Shown here piece after piece: positions 1-9,267 of a stretch of 64,000 nt of DNA. Every line of letters starts with the position of its first letter. The first letter of the stretch is position 1. Both the position numbers and the translations under genes were made by a program. The DNA is from Clostridia bacterium. GTDB lineage: Bacteria > Bacillota > Clostridia > Oscillospirales > Acutalibacteraceae. The notes beneath the pieces are model-generated. The model made no database searches. It worked only from the letters and a program-made list of their open reading frames with translations, and was not told where the DNA came from. Where the stretch lies: the NCBI GenBank assembly GCA_900767025.1, contig CAAFXS010000048.1:11507-75506 (forward strand), written 5' to 3'.

Positions 1-141
1 CTCTGCGAATGGGGTTATGATGAAGCATCAGCCCAGTGGGAACTGATGGACGCTGTTGATTACGATTCAATTAGCGTATACAGCAATGACAAAAACACTA
101 TTGAATTTTTGAGGTCGATAGGTATTCCTATTGAAAGATAA
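1..141 (+). CDS. C-terminal end of an unrecognised protein (partial)
   Basis: The frame is open from the window edge to a TAA at 139-141 and gives 46 residues ending in RSIGIPIER. The visible part is soluble-looking and acidic, with a WGYDEASAQWELMD stretch. No motif identifies a family. It sits 9 bp upstream of the next plus-strand gene, so the two are probably co-transcribed and share the terminator at 483-508. The start and most of the protein lie outside the window, so no function is proposed. Confidence 0.6.
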   Translation, partial: LCEWGYDEASAQWELMDAVDYDSISVYSNDKNTIEFLRSIGIPIER

Positions 142-150
142 GGAGGTATT

Positions 151-474
151 ATGGAGCTGTTATTAATATTGGAAATTATAATTGTTGTTGCGTTTATTAT
201 CACAAGTGTATTTATGTTTGTGCCAAAGGGCAACGAAGCAGTGCATAAAATATTTTTTGCAATGGCAATTTTGCTTGGAATTTTGGTAACATATATGGAC
301 GCGTCCTCATTGCCGTCCAACTATGTGCCCCAAATAATTATTGCCTGGCTGGGACTTTTGCCTGCGGCACTGGGAGTAATCCTTACGGTTGCCAACGGCA
401 AGCCCACAGTGTTTGCAAAAATACTTGTAATGGCAACAACGGTTTTCGGCGTCTGCGGATATTTGTTTATGTAA
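151..474 (+). CDS. Small integral membrane protein, unknown function
   Basis: This 107-residue protein is almost entirely hydrophobic, with about four predicted membrane segments (roughly residues 1-22, 32-50, 62-82 and 90-106) and short polar loops such as VPKGNEAVHK. A strong AAGGAGG site ends 4 bases before the ATG, which supports the start. No catalytic motif is visible and I do not recognise the family. It follows the partial gene at the window edge closely and ends just before a hairpin terminator. Its role is unknown; a small transporter subunit or envelope protein are equally possible. Confidence 0.65.
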   Translation: MELLLILEIIIVVAFIITSVFMFVPKGNEAVHKIFFAMAILLGILVTYMDASSLPSNYVPQIIIAWLGLLPAALGVILTVANGKPTVFAKILVMATTVFGVCGYLFM

Positions 475-482
475 TAAAAAAA

Positions 483-508
483 GGCACTCCCTCGGGAGTG
501 CTTTTTTT
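483..508. terminator. Bidirectional intrinsic terminator
   Basis: A 7-bp stem GCACTCC/GGAGTGC (484-490 and 495-501) is flanked by an A-run on the left and a T-run on the right, so it can end transcription from both converging gene clusters. Confidence 0.85.
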
Positions 509-516
509 ATGCTTAA

Positions 517-1104
517 TTACAATTTTGTATGCTCGTCAAGGGTTAGGTAATAGCCCTTTAGGAAATTGTCTTTGAAATATTTAACCTCGGGGAGAGTGAT
601 TGCGTCAATGCTCTTTTCCTGAGCCTCCAGCGCTTTTTCAAATTCTGCATTGCCCATTCGCTTTTCCTCAATGCATTTGATTAAGGCGCTTATTTTGTCG
701 GCGGCTTTAACCAGAGCCCAAAGCTCCTTATCCTGCTCCTGCTGTTCAAAGAGGGGGTAATAATCCTCTCTAAATTCATCGGGAAGCATATCAAGGAGCC
801 TAAGACCTGCTATGTGCTCAATGTCCTTGTAAACGCTTTTGATTTCCTCGTTATAATACTTAACCGGGGTGGGCATATCGCCTGTGATAACCTCGGTGGT
901 ATCGTGGTAAAGCGCAAGGAGCGCGGCTCTTTCGGTGTTATAGCTTTTGCCGAATTCCTTATTGCCGATAACTGCCAGGGCGTGAGCGATAACTGCAACG
1001 CTGTGGCTGTGCTCCGCAATATTTTCCTTTGCCGTATTACGCATTAATGCCCATCGGTCAATAAGCTTCATACGGTTGACCATTGCAAAAAAGTTACTGC
1101 TCAT
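517..1104 (-). CDS. HD-domain 5'-deoxynucleotidase (YfbR-like)
   Basis: The 195-residue protein has the HD phosphohydrolase signature: a histidine in AEHSHSVA (about residue 32), the HD pair in LYHDTTEV, and a distal aspartate in KAADKISAL. The N-terminal RWALMRN segment and overall length match YfbR-type nucleotidases, which dephosphorylate deoxynucleoside monophosphates in nucleotide salvage. I chose the ATG at 1104 because GGAGG lies 6 bases upstream; a longer reading starts in-frame at 1125 without a better site. It overlaps the end of aspS by 11 bp, so translation is probably coupled to the hisS-aspS operon. Confidence 0.85.
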   Translation of the reverse strand: MSSNFFAMVNRMKLIDRWALMRNTAKENIAEHSHSVAVIAHALAVIGNKEFGKSYNTERAALLALYHDTTEVITGDMPTPVKYYNEEIKSVYKDIEHIAGLRLLDMLPDEFREDYYPLFEQQEQDKELWALVKAADKISALIKCIEEKRMGNAEFEKALEAQEKSIDAITLPEVKYFKDNFLKGYYLTLDEHTKL

Positions 1105-2887
1105 TGTCAGCCTCCGCCTTTGCAATATTTATTCCAAGCTCGTCAAGCTGAATATCGTCGATATAGCTTGGTGCACCGCTCATAAGCTCGCTGGCATTTT
1201 GAACCTTTGGAAAAGCAGTAACATCACGAAGACTGTCTGCTCCGCAGATAATCATTGCAAGCCTGTCAAGACCGATACCCATACCGCCGTGAGGAGGTGA
1301 TGCATAGTGATATGCTTCAACAAGGAAACCGAATTTTGCGTCAATTTCCTCCTGCTCCATACCTAAAAGCTCAAACATTTTGTTCTGGAGATGACAGTCG
1401 GTAATTCTCATTGAGCCTGAGGAAAGCTCTGTTCCGTTAAGCACAAGGTCAAACGCCTTGGCTCTTACCTTGCCCTTGTCGGTGTCAAGGTATTCAATAC
1501 ATTCCTCCATAGGCATAGTGAAGGGGTGATGCATTGCAACCCACTCGCCTGTTTCCTCGTCCTGCTCAAAGAAGGGCATTTCGGTAATCCACAGATAATT
1601 CCATTTGCCTGCGGGGATAATATCAAGCTCCTTTGCAATGATAAGTCGCAGTGAGCCCAGGATAGAAAGTGCAGAGCTTGTTTTGTCCGAAATGATGAAA
1701 ACGCAGTCACCCTTTTCAGCACCCAGCTTTTCAATCAGTGCCTGAAGCTCGCCGTCCTTAAGGAACTTGGCAAAGGAGCAGTTAGGCTCCTCATCTGCCC
1801 AGCGTATGTAGGCAAGACCCTTTGCACCGATACCCTTTGCGTGCTCGGTAAGCTTGTCAATTTTCTTCCTTGTATAAACCGAGGCGGCATCCTTTGCAAC
1901 AATTGCCTTAACTGCTCCGCCGTTTTCAATGGCATTTTTAAACACAACAAAATCCGTGCCCTCGGCCCAATCGGTAATATCATTTATGAGCATATCAAAA
2001 CGGGTGTCGGGCTTGTCCGAGCCGTAACGCTCCATAGCCTCTGCAAAGGTCATTCTCGGCAGCGGCATGGGAATGTCAACGCCAACGGTTTCCTTCATCA
2101 GCTTTGTGATAAAGCCCTCAGCCATTTCCATAATATCGTCGGTGTCAACAAAGCTCATTTCAAGGTCAATCTGTGTGAATTCCGGCTGACGGTCGGCTCT
2201 TAAATCCTCGTCTCTAAAGCATCTTGCAAGCTGAATGTAACGGTCAAAGCCTGCCACCATACAAAGCTGCTTGTAAATCTGCGGTGACTGAGGGAGAGCA
2301 TAGAACTTTCCGTTGTGAATACGGGAGGGAACAACATAGTCCCTGGCGCCCTCGGGTGTGGATTTTATCATCATAGGTGTTTCAATCTCGATAAAATCGT
2401 TGGCGTAAAAATACTCTCTTGCAATTTTTGCAATCTTATGACGCATTATAATATTCTGCGTAAGCTTTTGATTTCGTAGATTTAAGTAACGGTATTTTAA
2501 TGTGGTTTCGTCGCCGACCCTTTCGCTGTTGGCAATTTCAAAGGGGGGAGTCTGTGCTTTTGAGATTATACGGAATTCCTTAACGGCAATTTCAATTTCA
2601 CCTGTGGGGATATCCTTGTTTTTGCTTTCTCTTTCGCAAACCGTTCCCACGCAGGCAACAACAAATTCACTCCTGACAGACTGAGCCTTTGCAAAAACCT
2701 CTCTGTCGGTTGTGTCGTTAAAGGAAAGCTGGATAATACCTGTTCTGTCCCTTAAGTCAATAAATATAAGGTTGCCCAAATCTCTCTGCCTCTGGCACCA
2801 GCCGAAGAGAGTGACCTCCTTGCCTGCGTCGCAGAGCCTAAGCTCACCGCAATAATTTGTTCTTTTAAGTCCTTTTATAGTTTCCAT
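1094..2887 (-). CDS. aspS: Aspartyl-tRNA synthetase
   Basis: This 597-residue class IIb synthetase charges tRNA-Asp in the cytoplasm. An N-terminal OB-fold anticodon-binding domain (about 1-105) is followed by the catalytic core with motif 2 FRDEDLRADRQPEFTQIDLE and motif 3 GIGLDRLAMII. The bacterial GAD-type insertion lies between them, and the length is typical for bacterial AspRS. It starts 3 bp after hisS, with GAGGAA inside the end of hisS as its ribosome site; hisS-aspS adjacency is common in Firmicutes. Whether the enzyme discriminates Asp from Asn tRNA cannot be decided by eye. Confidence 0.97.
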   Translation of the reverse strand: METIKGLKRTNYCGELRLCDAGKEVTLFGWCQRQRDLGNLIFIDLRDRTGIIQLSFNDTTDREVFAKAQSVRSEFVVACVGTVCERESKNKDIPTGEIEIAVKEFRIISKAQTPPFEIANSERVGDETTLKYRYLNLRNQKLTQNIIMRHKIAKIAREYFYANDFIEIETPMMIKSTPEGARDYVVPSRIHNGKFYALPQSPQIYKQLCMVAGFDRYIQLARCFRDEDLRADRQPEFTQIDLEMSFVDTDDIMEMAEGFITKLMKETVGVDIPMPLPRMTFAEAMERYGSDKPDTRFDMLINDITDWAEGTDFVVFKNAIENGGAVKAIVAKDAASVYTRKKIDKLTEHAKGIGAKGLAYIRWADEEPNCSFAKFLKDGELQALIEKLGAEKGDCVFIISDKTSSALSILGSLRLIIAKELDIIPAGKWNYLWITEMPFFEQDEETGEWVAMHHPFTMPMEECIEYLDTDKGKVRAKAFDLVLNGTELSSGSMRITDCHLQNKMFELLGMEQEEIDAKFGFLVEAYHYASPPHGGMGIGLDRLAMIICGADSLRDVTAFPKVQNASELMSGAPSYIDDIQLDELGINIAKAEADNEQ

Positions 2888-2890
2888 AGT

Positions 2891-4237
2891 TTATTCCTCG
2901 TTTCCCGTACCGAACAATGTGCTGAAATCAAATTCCTCACCGTTTATTTCCAAATCCGCAAGCTGCTCGGCAAGTGAAATATTGTAAAAGCCGTTTACAA
3001 AGGTGTCAAGGGGAATTTCCGTTTCCTCACCTGTGGTCATATTTTTGAGCTTGGTAATGCTGGAGTCAACCTCGTTGTCACCGATAACAATGTTGAATTT
3101 TGCACCCAGCTTGTCGGCATATTTCATCTGTGCCCTGATTGAACGCTGATTTAAGTCCATAAGAGCGGTAAAGCCCTCGTCCCTCATATCCTTGGCAATT
3201 TCAACTGCCTTTGCAGTAGCCTTGTCACCGATTGCAACGATGAAAAGGTCAGGCTTGTTCTCCTCCGGGAAGGGTGCGTTTTGAGCCTCCATAACAAGCA
3301 TCAGCCTTTCAAGACCCATTGCAAAGCCCAAAGACGGTGTTTTCTGACCGCCTAATTCGTCAACAAGTCCGTCATATCTACCGCCGCCGCAGACAGTACC
3401 CTGTGCACCGATGGAGTCGGATACAAATTCAAAAACGGTTTTTGTGTAATAATCAAGTCCTCTTACGATTTTTGGATTGATTGTATATTCAATATTAAGC
3501 GTCTTAAGATATTCCTGCACCTTTTCAAAATGCTCACGGCACTCGTCGCAAAGATAGTCTGTTACAACAGGTGCGTTTTCTGCAATTTTTGAGCAAACGG
3601 GGCTTTTGCAGTCAAGAATACGCATTGGATTTCTTTCAAGCCTGCCGTTGCAGGTGTCACAAAGCTCATCGGTGTGAGCGGAGAAATATTCCCTTAACGC
3701 CTTGTGGTATTCTGCTCTGCATTTGGGACAGCCGATTGAATTAATTTCAAGGCTTAAATCCGTAACGCCAAGGGTGTCAAAAATTGATTTTGCAAGTGAA
3801 ATCAGCTCTGCGTCTGCAAGAGGTGAAGCGGTGCCGAGGCACTCAACACCGAACTGATGGAACTCCCTGAGTCTGCCTGCCTGTGGCTTTTCGTACCTAA
3901 AGCAAGGACCCACATAGCAAACCTTTTGAGGCAGAGCCTCGTTGCACAGACCGTTTTCAAGATATGCACGAACTGCACCTGCAGTACCCTCGGGACGAAG
4001 AGTGATTGACCTGCCGCCCTTGTCATCAAAGGTGTACATTTCCTTTTGCACAACATCGGTGGTATCGCCCACACCTCTTTGGAAAAGCTCGGTGTGTTCA
4101 AACATCGGTGTTCTTATTTCCTTATAACCGAATTTTTCAGCCACATCAATGGCGGTTGCCTCAATGTACTGATTTTTGTAAACATCCTTGGGAAGAACAT
4201 CCCTTGTGCCTTTAACGGCTTTTGTTATCAATGCCAT
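2891..4237 (-). CDS. hisS: Histidyl-tRNA synthetase
   Basis: This 448-residue class IIa synthetase shows motif 2 FRYEKPQAGRLREF, the histidine-specific loop RGLDYYTKTVFEF and GGGRYDGL, followed by a C-terminal anticodon-binding domain from about residue 330. The mid-region holds CPKC, CDTC and further cysteines (CKSPVC, CDEC), a likely zinc-binding insertion seen in clostridial HisRS. It leads the hisS-aspS-nucleotidase operon. The start has GAGAGG upstream. There is no T-box in the short leader, only a hairpin between it and mgsA. Confidence 0.97.
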   Translation of the reverse strand: MALITKAVKGTRDVLPKDVYKNQYIEATAIDVAEKFGYKEIRTPMFEHTELFQRGVGDTTDVVQKEMYTFDDKGGRSITLRPEGTAGAVRAYLENGLCNEALPQKVCYVGPCFRYEKPQAGRLREFHQFGVECLGTASPLADAELISLAKSIFDTLGVTDLSLEINSIGCPKCRAEYHKALREYFSAHTDELCDTCNGRLERNPMRILDCKSPVCSKIAENAPVVTDYLCDECREHFEKVQEYLKTLNIEYTINPKIVRGLDYYTKTVFEFVSDSIGAQGTVCGGGRYDGLVDELGGQKTPSLGFAMGLERLMLVMEAQNAPFPEENKPDLFIVAIGDKATAKAVEIAKDMRDEGFTALMDLNQRSIRAQMKYADKLGAKFNIVIGDNEVDSSITKLKNMTTGEETEIPLDTFVNGFYNISLAEQLADLEINGEEFDFSTLFGTGNEE

Positions 4238-4261
4238 AATCTAACCTCTCATATCAAGAAA

Positions 4262-4291
4262 ATCGGGTGAACAGGTATTGTCCACCCCGAT
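4262..4291 (-). terminator. Hairpin between mgsA and hisS (weak terminator or attenuator)
   Basis: On the minus strand an imperfect stem of about 12 bp (ATCGGGGTGGACA against TGTTCACCCGAT) has a 5-base loop and is followed only by TTTTC. The short U-run suggests partial read-through from mgsA into hisS. Confidence 0.55.
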
Positions 4292-4294
4292 GAA

Positions 4295-4711
4295 TTATTT
4301 TGATGAATTATATCTGGGATTAACGATTTCCCTCCACTCAAAGTCGCCTCGTTCAACACCTCTGATAAGTGCTTCGGCAGTGGCGATATTAGTTGCAAAC
4401 GGTATGTTGTGAACATCACAAAGACGGAGCAAATCGTTATCGTTAGGTTCGTGTGGTTTAGCGGTAAGAGGGTCTCTGAAAAAGATAAGCAAATCTATTT
4501 CATTGCAGGCAATACGGCTTGCAATCTGCTGACCGCCACCCTGACTTCCTGCCAGGAAGCAGTTGATATTAAGCCCTGTTGCCTCGGACACAAGCTTGCC
4601 GGTTGTGCCTGTGGCGCAAACATCGTGACGGCTGATTATACCGCAGTATGCAATACAAAACTGCACTAAAAGTTCTTTTTTCGCATCGTGGGCTATAAGA
4701 GCTATGTTCAT
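4295..4711 (-). CDS. mgsA: Methylglyoxal synthase
   Basis: MgsA converts dihydroxyacetone phosphate to methylglyoxal and phosphate, a bypass of lower glycolysis used under phosphate limitation or sugar excess. The 138-residue protein begins MNIALIAHDAKK and carries the family's phosphate-binding TGTTG, the GGGQQI loop and the catalytic-aspartate region FRDPLTAKPHEPND. Length is at the short end of the family range. GGAGGT lies 6 bases before the ATG, and it has its own promoter at 4754-4782. It is followed by hisS after a weak hairpin. Confidence 0.95.
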   Translation of the reverse strand: MNIALIAHDAKKELLVQFCIAYCGIISRHDVCATGTTGKLVSEATGLNINCFLAGSQGGGQQIASRIACNEIDLLIFFRDPLTAKPHEPNDNDLLRLCDVHNIPFATNIATAEALIRGVERGDFEWREIVNPRYNSSK

Positions 4712-4753
4712 AATTTACCTCCGTGATATATTATTTTTCTAAAATATGCTAAT

Positions 4754-4782
4754 ATATTAACATATTTGAAAGCTTTGTTCAA
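4754..4782 (-). promoter_or_regulatory. Promoter for mgsA
   Basis: On the minus strand TTGAAC is followed after 17 bases by TAATAT, about 43 bases before the mgsA start codon. It lies in the short gap after mrdA. Confidence 0.6.
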
Positions 4783-4795
4783 CAAAAATATTAAT

Positions 4796-6814
4796 TTAAT
4801 ACAAAATAGTACCGACCTTTTGATTTGCCTTGGCATCGGTATTGTTTTGATACCAATACTTGATTATTTCGGCAGTCATATCCGCTGTTTCACTACCTGA
4901 ACCCGCAAGCTCAACAACCGACGAAACTGCAATTTCGGGATTGTTATAGGGAGCATAGGTGATAAGGAAGCCGTTGTTTCGTTTAACTCCGTTAACAATA
5001 ACCTCCGAGGTACCTGTTTTGCAGGCAACGGGAGTGTCAATTCGGTCAAAGGTGGCAACAGGTCCGCCGCCGGTGGCAACCATTCGCATACCCTTATGAA
5101 CATTGTCAAGGGTGGTTTGGCTAAGGTCAAGGGTCTCTGCAACGGTGATGCTTTTTTCGCTAACTACACCTGTTGAGCCTGCTATAACGGATTTAACAAA
5201 ATGCATTTGATACCTTGTTCCTCCGTTTGCTATGGTGGAGCAGTAGTTTGCAAGCTGAAGAGGGGTGAACAGATTGTCACTCATACCGATAGCGGTAAGC
5301 ATTGTGTCACCGATACGCCAAACTCCTCCTGCCTTTTCTCTGTTATCCGGGGATGAAAGCACACCTGACGATTCTGCAATTTCAACACCTGTTTTTTGAC
5401 CCAAGCCGTAGGCAGTTGCGTATTCGTCAATTTTGTCAATACCCGTGTCAAGAGCTGTGTTGTAGAAGAACATATTGCAGGAATCACGAAGGGCAGTTCT
5501 TACATTTTCGGTTCCGTGAGCATTACCGTGGAGGCATTTGAAGGGCTGACCGAAAAACACCTGTTCACCCACGCAAACATAGGTCTTGTCCGGAGTGATT
5601 GTGCCTGACTCAAGTGCCGCCGTTGCCGTTACAGGCTTAAAGGTTGAACCGGGAGCATATGTACCCATGGCGAATCTGCTCCAGAGGGGATTTCTCGGGT
5701 TCTTTGAAAGCTCATCGTACTTGTCGTAATAATCCTTTAAATCATATGTTGGGTATGATGCCGCCGCCAAAACCTCACCGGTGTTGCAGTCATCAACTAC
5801 AACTGCGCCTGCGGAGGAGTAGGAGTCAACCTTGTTGCAGACCTCCTTCAGCTTGTTTTGAGCAAGCACCTGCAGGTCTCTGTCAATGGTCAGCACAACG
5901 GTATTGCCGTTGACAGGAGCCTTTGTTACCGTTTCGGTGGTGTTTCCGTCCTTGTCAATGGTTATGGTAAGCTCACCGGCAGTACCCCTAAGCTCGCTTT
6001 CCATAGCCCTTTCAATTCCCGATTCACCTATTTGGTCGGTAATCTTGTAGCCCTTGTCCTTATTTTCCTGATATTCCTCGGCATTAATTTTTCTTACCGT
6101 TCCTAAAATATGGGGAGCAACGGTGGAGTCGGTGTATTCACGGTAGGCAACAACACGGACATCTGCACCAAGATAGGTCTGCTTGTCCTCTTTGATTCTT
6201 GCAACGGTTTCGTCGCTGACATCGTCGGCAATGGTTACGGGATTTTCATAGGAGAAAAGGAGCCTTGTAAGCTCGTATCTTATGTTGGCTATTTTCAGTG
6301 TCATATCCTGATTGTAGCCGGAAATTTCGTATTTTTCGATAACTGCGTCGTAGCAGTTTTGTGCAGTGGCATAGGGCTGAAGATTAAGCATATCGGCGCT
6401 TTTCATGGTTTTGATATCCTTTTCTTCGCCGCTGAACTGTATATTTCCGTTTCGGTCAAAGGCAAGGGGGAGATTTTGGGCAAATTCCTCACCCTGCTCC
6501 TCAAAAAGTCGGATTAAGTTATAGATAATTCTGTTTCTGTCCTCATTTTCCTTTGCAGACGGGAAATAAACGGCATTGAGAATAATGGAATTGCCCTGCC
6601 TGTTTGTAACAAGGGAGTTACCGTTTCTGTCCACAATTTCGCCTCTTGCCGCCTCAAGCGGTATCACATAGGATTTAACGGCGTTGTTTTTTGCAGTGTA
6701 GTAATCGTGGTGGCGGATTTGTATGTTGTAAAGGTTGAAGGCAAAGCCGAAAAATACTGCAAGCATAAGTATAACAGCCACAATGCTTCTGCTGCTTTTG
6801 TATCTGCTTTTCAT
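4796..6814 (-). CDS. mrdA: Penicillin-binding protein 2 (elongasome transpeptidase)
   Basis: This 672-residue class B PBP cross-links peptidoglycan in the elongation complex. It has an N-terminal membrane anchor (about residues 11-27), a dimerisation/pedestal region, and a transpeptidase domain with the catalytic STFK motif (APGSTFKPV), the SCN motif (RDSCNMFF) and the KTGTS motif. It is the last gene of the mreB-mreC-mreD-mrdA operon, an arrangement diagnostic of the rod-shape system. AAGGAGG lies upstream of the ATG. The assignment to PBP2 rather than a spore PBP (SpoVD) rests on this context. Confidence 0.92.
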   Translation of the reverse strand: MKSRYKSSRSIVAVILMLAVFFGFAFNLYNIQIRHHDYYTAKNNAVKSYVIPLEAARGEIVDRNGNSLVTNRQGNSIILNAVYFPSAKENEDRNRIIYNLIRLFEEQGEEFAQNLPLAFDRNGNIQFSGEEKDIKTMKSADMLNLQPYATAQNCYDAVIEKYEISGYNQDMTLKIANIRYELTRLLFSYENPVTIADDVSDETVARIKEDKQTYLGADVRVVAYREYTDSTVAPHILGTVRKINAEEYQENKDKGYKITDQIGESGIERAMESELRGTAGELTITIDKDGNTTETVTKAPVNGNTVVLTIDRDLQVLAQNKLKEVCNKVDSYSSAGAVVVDDCNTGEVLAAASYPTYDLKDYYDKYDELSKNPRNPLWSRFAMGTYAPGSTFKPVTATAALESGTITPDKTYVCVGEQVFFGQPFKCLHGNAHGTENVRTALRDSCNMFFYNTALDTGIDKIDEYATAYGLGQKTGVEIAESSGVLSSPDNREKAGGVWRIGDTMLTAIGMSDNLFTPLQLANYCSTIANGGTRYQMHFVKSVIAGSTGVVSEKSITVAETLDLSQTTLDNVHKGMRMVATGGGPVATFDRIDTPVACKTGTSEVIVNGVKRNNGFLITYAPYNNPEIAVSSVVELAGSGSETADMTAEIIKYWYQNNTDAKANQKVGTILY

Positions 6815-6838
6815 ATTCGGCGCCTCCTTTTTGTTTTT

Positions 6839-7360
6839 TTATTTTTTGATAGTGTTAATTTTGCTTTTAATTGGCTTGAGAATTACAAAGGTCAGCGGGG
6901 AAACCGCAACGGTGTAAAGTGCACAGGGAATATAAAAGCCGAAAAGCGTTTCAGCTGCATCGCCTGTGCCTTTGATGACAATAAAGCATAACCAGTAGAT
7001 CAGGCAGTAAAGCACCGTAACCGATATGCAAATCAGCATATTTGTGATAAATGTGTTCCTTAAAAGATGGTTAACAAGCGCCGCTGCAAAAAAACAGACC
7101 AGCGCAAAAAATATGCAGTTAAAGCCCATATGTACTGCCGAGGATAAATCCCACAAAAGTCCTGCAAAAAGCCCCAGCAGACCTGCGGCGATTTCCTCCT
7201 CACCCACAGTTAAAATCATCAGTGCAGGGATAATTAAAAAGCACCTTGCACCGAAGATTTCGGGGATAAGCCCTGCAACATTCTGCAAAAGCTCCGCCGC
7301 TAAAATCAAGGCACAAACACATATGTATTTAATTGTTTTCTGCTTTCGTGTTAAATCCAT
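6839..7360 (-). CDS. mreD: Rod shape-determining protein MreD
   Basis: This 173-residue protein has about five membrane segments (starting about residues 11, 43, 63, 98 and 140) and is poorly conserved, as MreD usually is. Its position between mreC and mrdA, and its ATGA start-stop overlap with mreC, make the identification. MreD is a membrane partner of MreC and PBP2 in lateral wall synthesis. It ends 24 bp before mrdA. Confidence 0.85.
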   Translation of the reverse strand: MDLTRKQKTIKYICVCALILAAELLQNVAGLIPEIFGARCFLIIPALMILTVGEEEIAAGLLGLFAGLLWDLSSAVHMGFNCIFFALVCFFAAALVNHLLRNTFITNMLICISVTVLYCLIYWLCFIVIKGTGDAAETLFGFYIPCALYTVAVSPLTFVILKPIKSKINTIKK

Positions 7361-8208
7361 CAGTTGTTTCCGCCTTCAATATCATAGCTTGTCAGCACAA
7401 GACAGCTGTCAAGCTTTTTAATATCGGTACCTGGTTGAATTGCCGCATATGTTGATATGTTTGTTTTTTCGTCGTTAATATCCTTAACCGTGCCGATGAT
7501 AATTCCTCTTGGCATAGCGGCACTTACGCCTGCGGTGGCAATAATGGAGCCGTAGGCAATTTTGGTTGATGCGTCAAGGTTTTCAAACTTGCACATTCCG
7601 TTTTTAGCCAGCTCCGTATCACCTGTAACATAGCTAAGCTCCTTTGTGTTGATGTCGTATGCCGAAACGCTGAAATCGGGGTTGATAACAGTGCAAACCA
7701 CACTGTATGTGGGATAAGCCTTGTCAATTATGCCCACAAGATATTTTCCGTAAAGAACCGCATAGCCCTCGTCAACACCGTTGGCAGTGCCCTTGTTAAT
7801 TGTAAAGGTGCAATACGGGTCAGCACTGTCCCTGCCGATAACCGTAGCCGAGGTGAACTTAAAATCGGGATTTTCCTCCTTAAGCTCCAGCGCTTCCTTG
7901 TAAAGCTCATTTTGAGATTTTAAATTTTCATAATCGGCAAGACGGCTTTGCATATCGCCCAGCTCATTTTCAAGCTCGTTAATTCTATCCTCATATTCGG
8001 CGTCGCCCCTTGCCTTGCCTGTAAGCCGTTCAATACCGTCGGAAACCTTGGACGCTACCCAGTGAGCAGGTGCAAACACCGTGCCTATGACCGTGGACTG
8101 CGCCGTTTCACTGTGACCGTTAACTGCACAGATAAGCATTCCTGCAATCAGTAGTGCCAGCGCCCCTGTAAGCAGCTTGAAACGGGTGCTTTTAAATATT
8201 TCTTTCAT
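7360..8208 (-). CDS. mreC: Rod shape-determining protein MreC
   Basis: This 282-residue protein has one N-terminal membrane helix (residues 12-28), a coiled coil (about 68-105, rich in E and L) and a C-terminal beta domain containing GRDSADPYCTFTINKGT and MPRGIIIGTV, as in MreC. It links cytoplasmic MreB filaments to periplasmic wall synthases. It begins 2 bp after mreB, with AGAAGGG inside the end of mreB as its ribosome site. Confidence 0.92.
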   Translation of the reverse strand: MKEIFKSTRFKLLTGALALLIAGMLICAVNGHSETAQSTVIGTVFAPAHWVASKVSDGIERLTGKARGDAEYEDRINELENELGDMQSRLADYENLKSQNELYKEALELKEENPDFKFTSATVIGRDSADPYCTFTINKGTANGVDEGYAVLYGKYLVGIIDKAYPTYSVVCTVINPDFSVSAYDINTKELSYVTGDTELAKNGMCKFENLDASTKIAYGSIIATAGVSAAMPRGIIIGTVKDINDEKTNISTYAAIQPGTDIKKLDSCLVLTSYDIEGGNN

Positions 8209-8210
8209 AG

Positions 8211-9191
8211 TTATTTAGCCCTTCTGAGTTTGATGGATGTGCCGATTGCAACACATTCCGAGGGATTTTCAGGTATATGTACCTCAATGCCTGTTTCTTT
8301 CGCAATAAGCTCCGAAAGACCTCTAAGCTGACAGGCACCGCCGGTTAAATAAATTCCTTTGTCGATAATGTCTGCCGAAAGCTCGGGCAAAGTAACCTCA
8401 AGGATTTGAATTATAGCGTCGATTATTTCGGCAATAGGTGCACTCAACGCCTCTCTTATCTGTGCAGAGGTAACCTCAACACTCTTGGGCAAACCGTTTG
8501 AAAGATTTCTGCCCTTAACCTCCATAGCACCCTCACCGTCGTAAGGAGCGGCAGAGCCTATTTTTAGCTTAATATCCTCGGCGGTGTTACTGCCGATTAA
8601 CAGGTCGTGCTTTTCTTTCATATAACGGACAATTGTTTCATCCAAAGCGTCACCGCCGATTTTTATACTCTTGCATGCCGCAACGCCCCCAAGGCTCAGC
8701 ACCGCAATATCACAGGTGCCGCCGCCGATATTAACCACCATTGAGCCTGTGGCGTCAAAAACAGGGAGCCCTGCACCCAGAGCCGCCGCCATTGACTCTT
8801 CAATAAGCTCAACCTCCTGTGCACCGGCAGAGCGCACTGCGTCCTCAACAGCTCTTCTTTCAACCTCGGTAACATTGCTGGGTATGGAAACAACAACTCT
8901 TGTTCTTGTGAACAAATTCCTTTTGCTTGAACGGTAAATAAAGTTCCTCAGCATATCGGAGGTCATATCAAAATCGGCGATAACGCCGTATTTAAGCGGC
9001 TTAACCGCAACGATTGAACCCGGTGTTCTGCCAATCATCAGCTTTGCCTCACTGCCGGTGGCTACTACTCTTTTTGATTTAACATCAACGGCAACAACGC
9101 TGGGCTCGTTAATAACAATCCTGCCCTTTTTGTCACAGACAAGAGTGTTGGAGGTGCCCAGGTCAATGCCCAAATCCCTTGAAAACAGCAT
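8211..9191 (-). CDS. mreB: Actin-like rod shape protein MreB/Mbl
   Basis: This bacterial actin of 326 residues starts MLFSRDLGIDLGTSNT, the phosphate-1 loop. It contains the phosphate-2 loop as NIGGGTCDIAVLS and the adenosine motif YLTGGACQLRG. I chose the ATG at 9191 because GAGAG lies upstream and homologues begin here; an in-frame extension to 9236 adds 15 residues with no family similarity. It polymerises under the membrane and positions the elongasome. First gene of the operon; promoter at 9268-9296. The DLGTSNT spelling is closer to Mbl/MreBH types, so the exact paralogue is uncertain. Confidence 0.93.
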   Translation of the reverse strand: MLFSRDLGIDLGTSNTLVCDKKGRIVINEPSVVAVDVKSKRVVATGSEAKLMIGRTPGSIVAVKPLKYGVIADFDMTSDMLRNFIYRSSKRNLFTRTRVVVSIPSNVTEVERRAVEDAVRSAGAQEVELIEESMAAALGAGLPVFDATGSMVVNIGGGTCDIAVLSLGGVAACKSIKIGGDALDETIVRYMKEKHDLLIGSNTAEDIKLKIGSAAPYDGEGAMEVKGRNLSNGLPKSVEVTSAQIREALSAPIAEIIDAIIQILEVTLPELSADIIDKGIYLTGGACQLRGLSELIAKETGIEVHIPENPSECVAIGTSIKLRRAK

Positions 9192-9210
9192 ATGTATATC
9201 TCTCACTTTC

Positions 9211-9248
9211 AAATGGATAACCCTGCAGATGTGCAAAGTTATCCATTT
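9211..9248 (-). promoter_or_regulatory. Long inverted repeat in the mreB operon leader
   Basis: A perfect 11-bp inverted repeat AAATGGATAAC/GTTATCCATTT encloses 16 bases and sits between the promoter and the mreB ribosome site. There is no U-run directly after it, so it is not an obvious terminator. It could stabilise the mRNA or bind a regulator. Confidence 0.5.
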
Positions 9249-9267
9249 TATTTTACTTAATGCTTAT

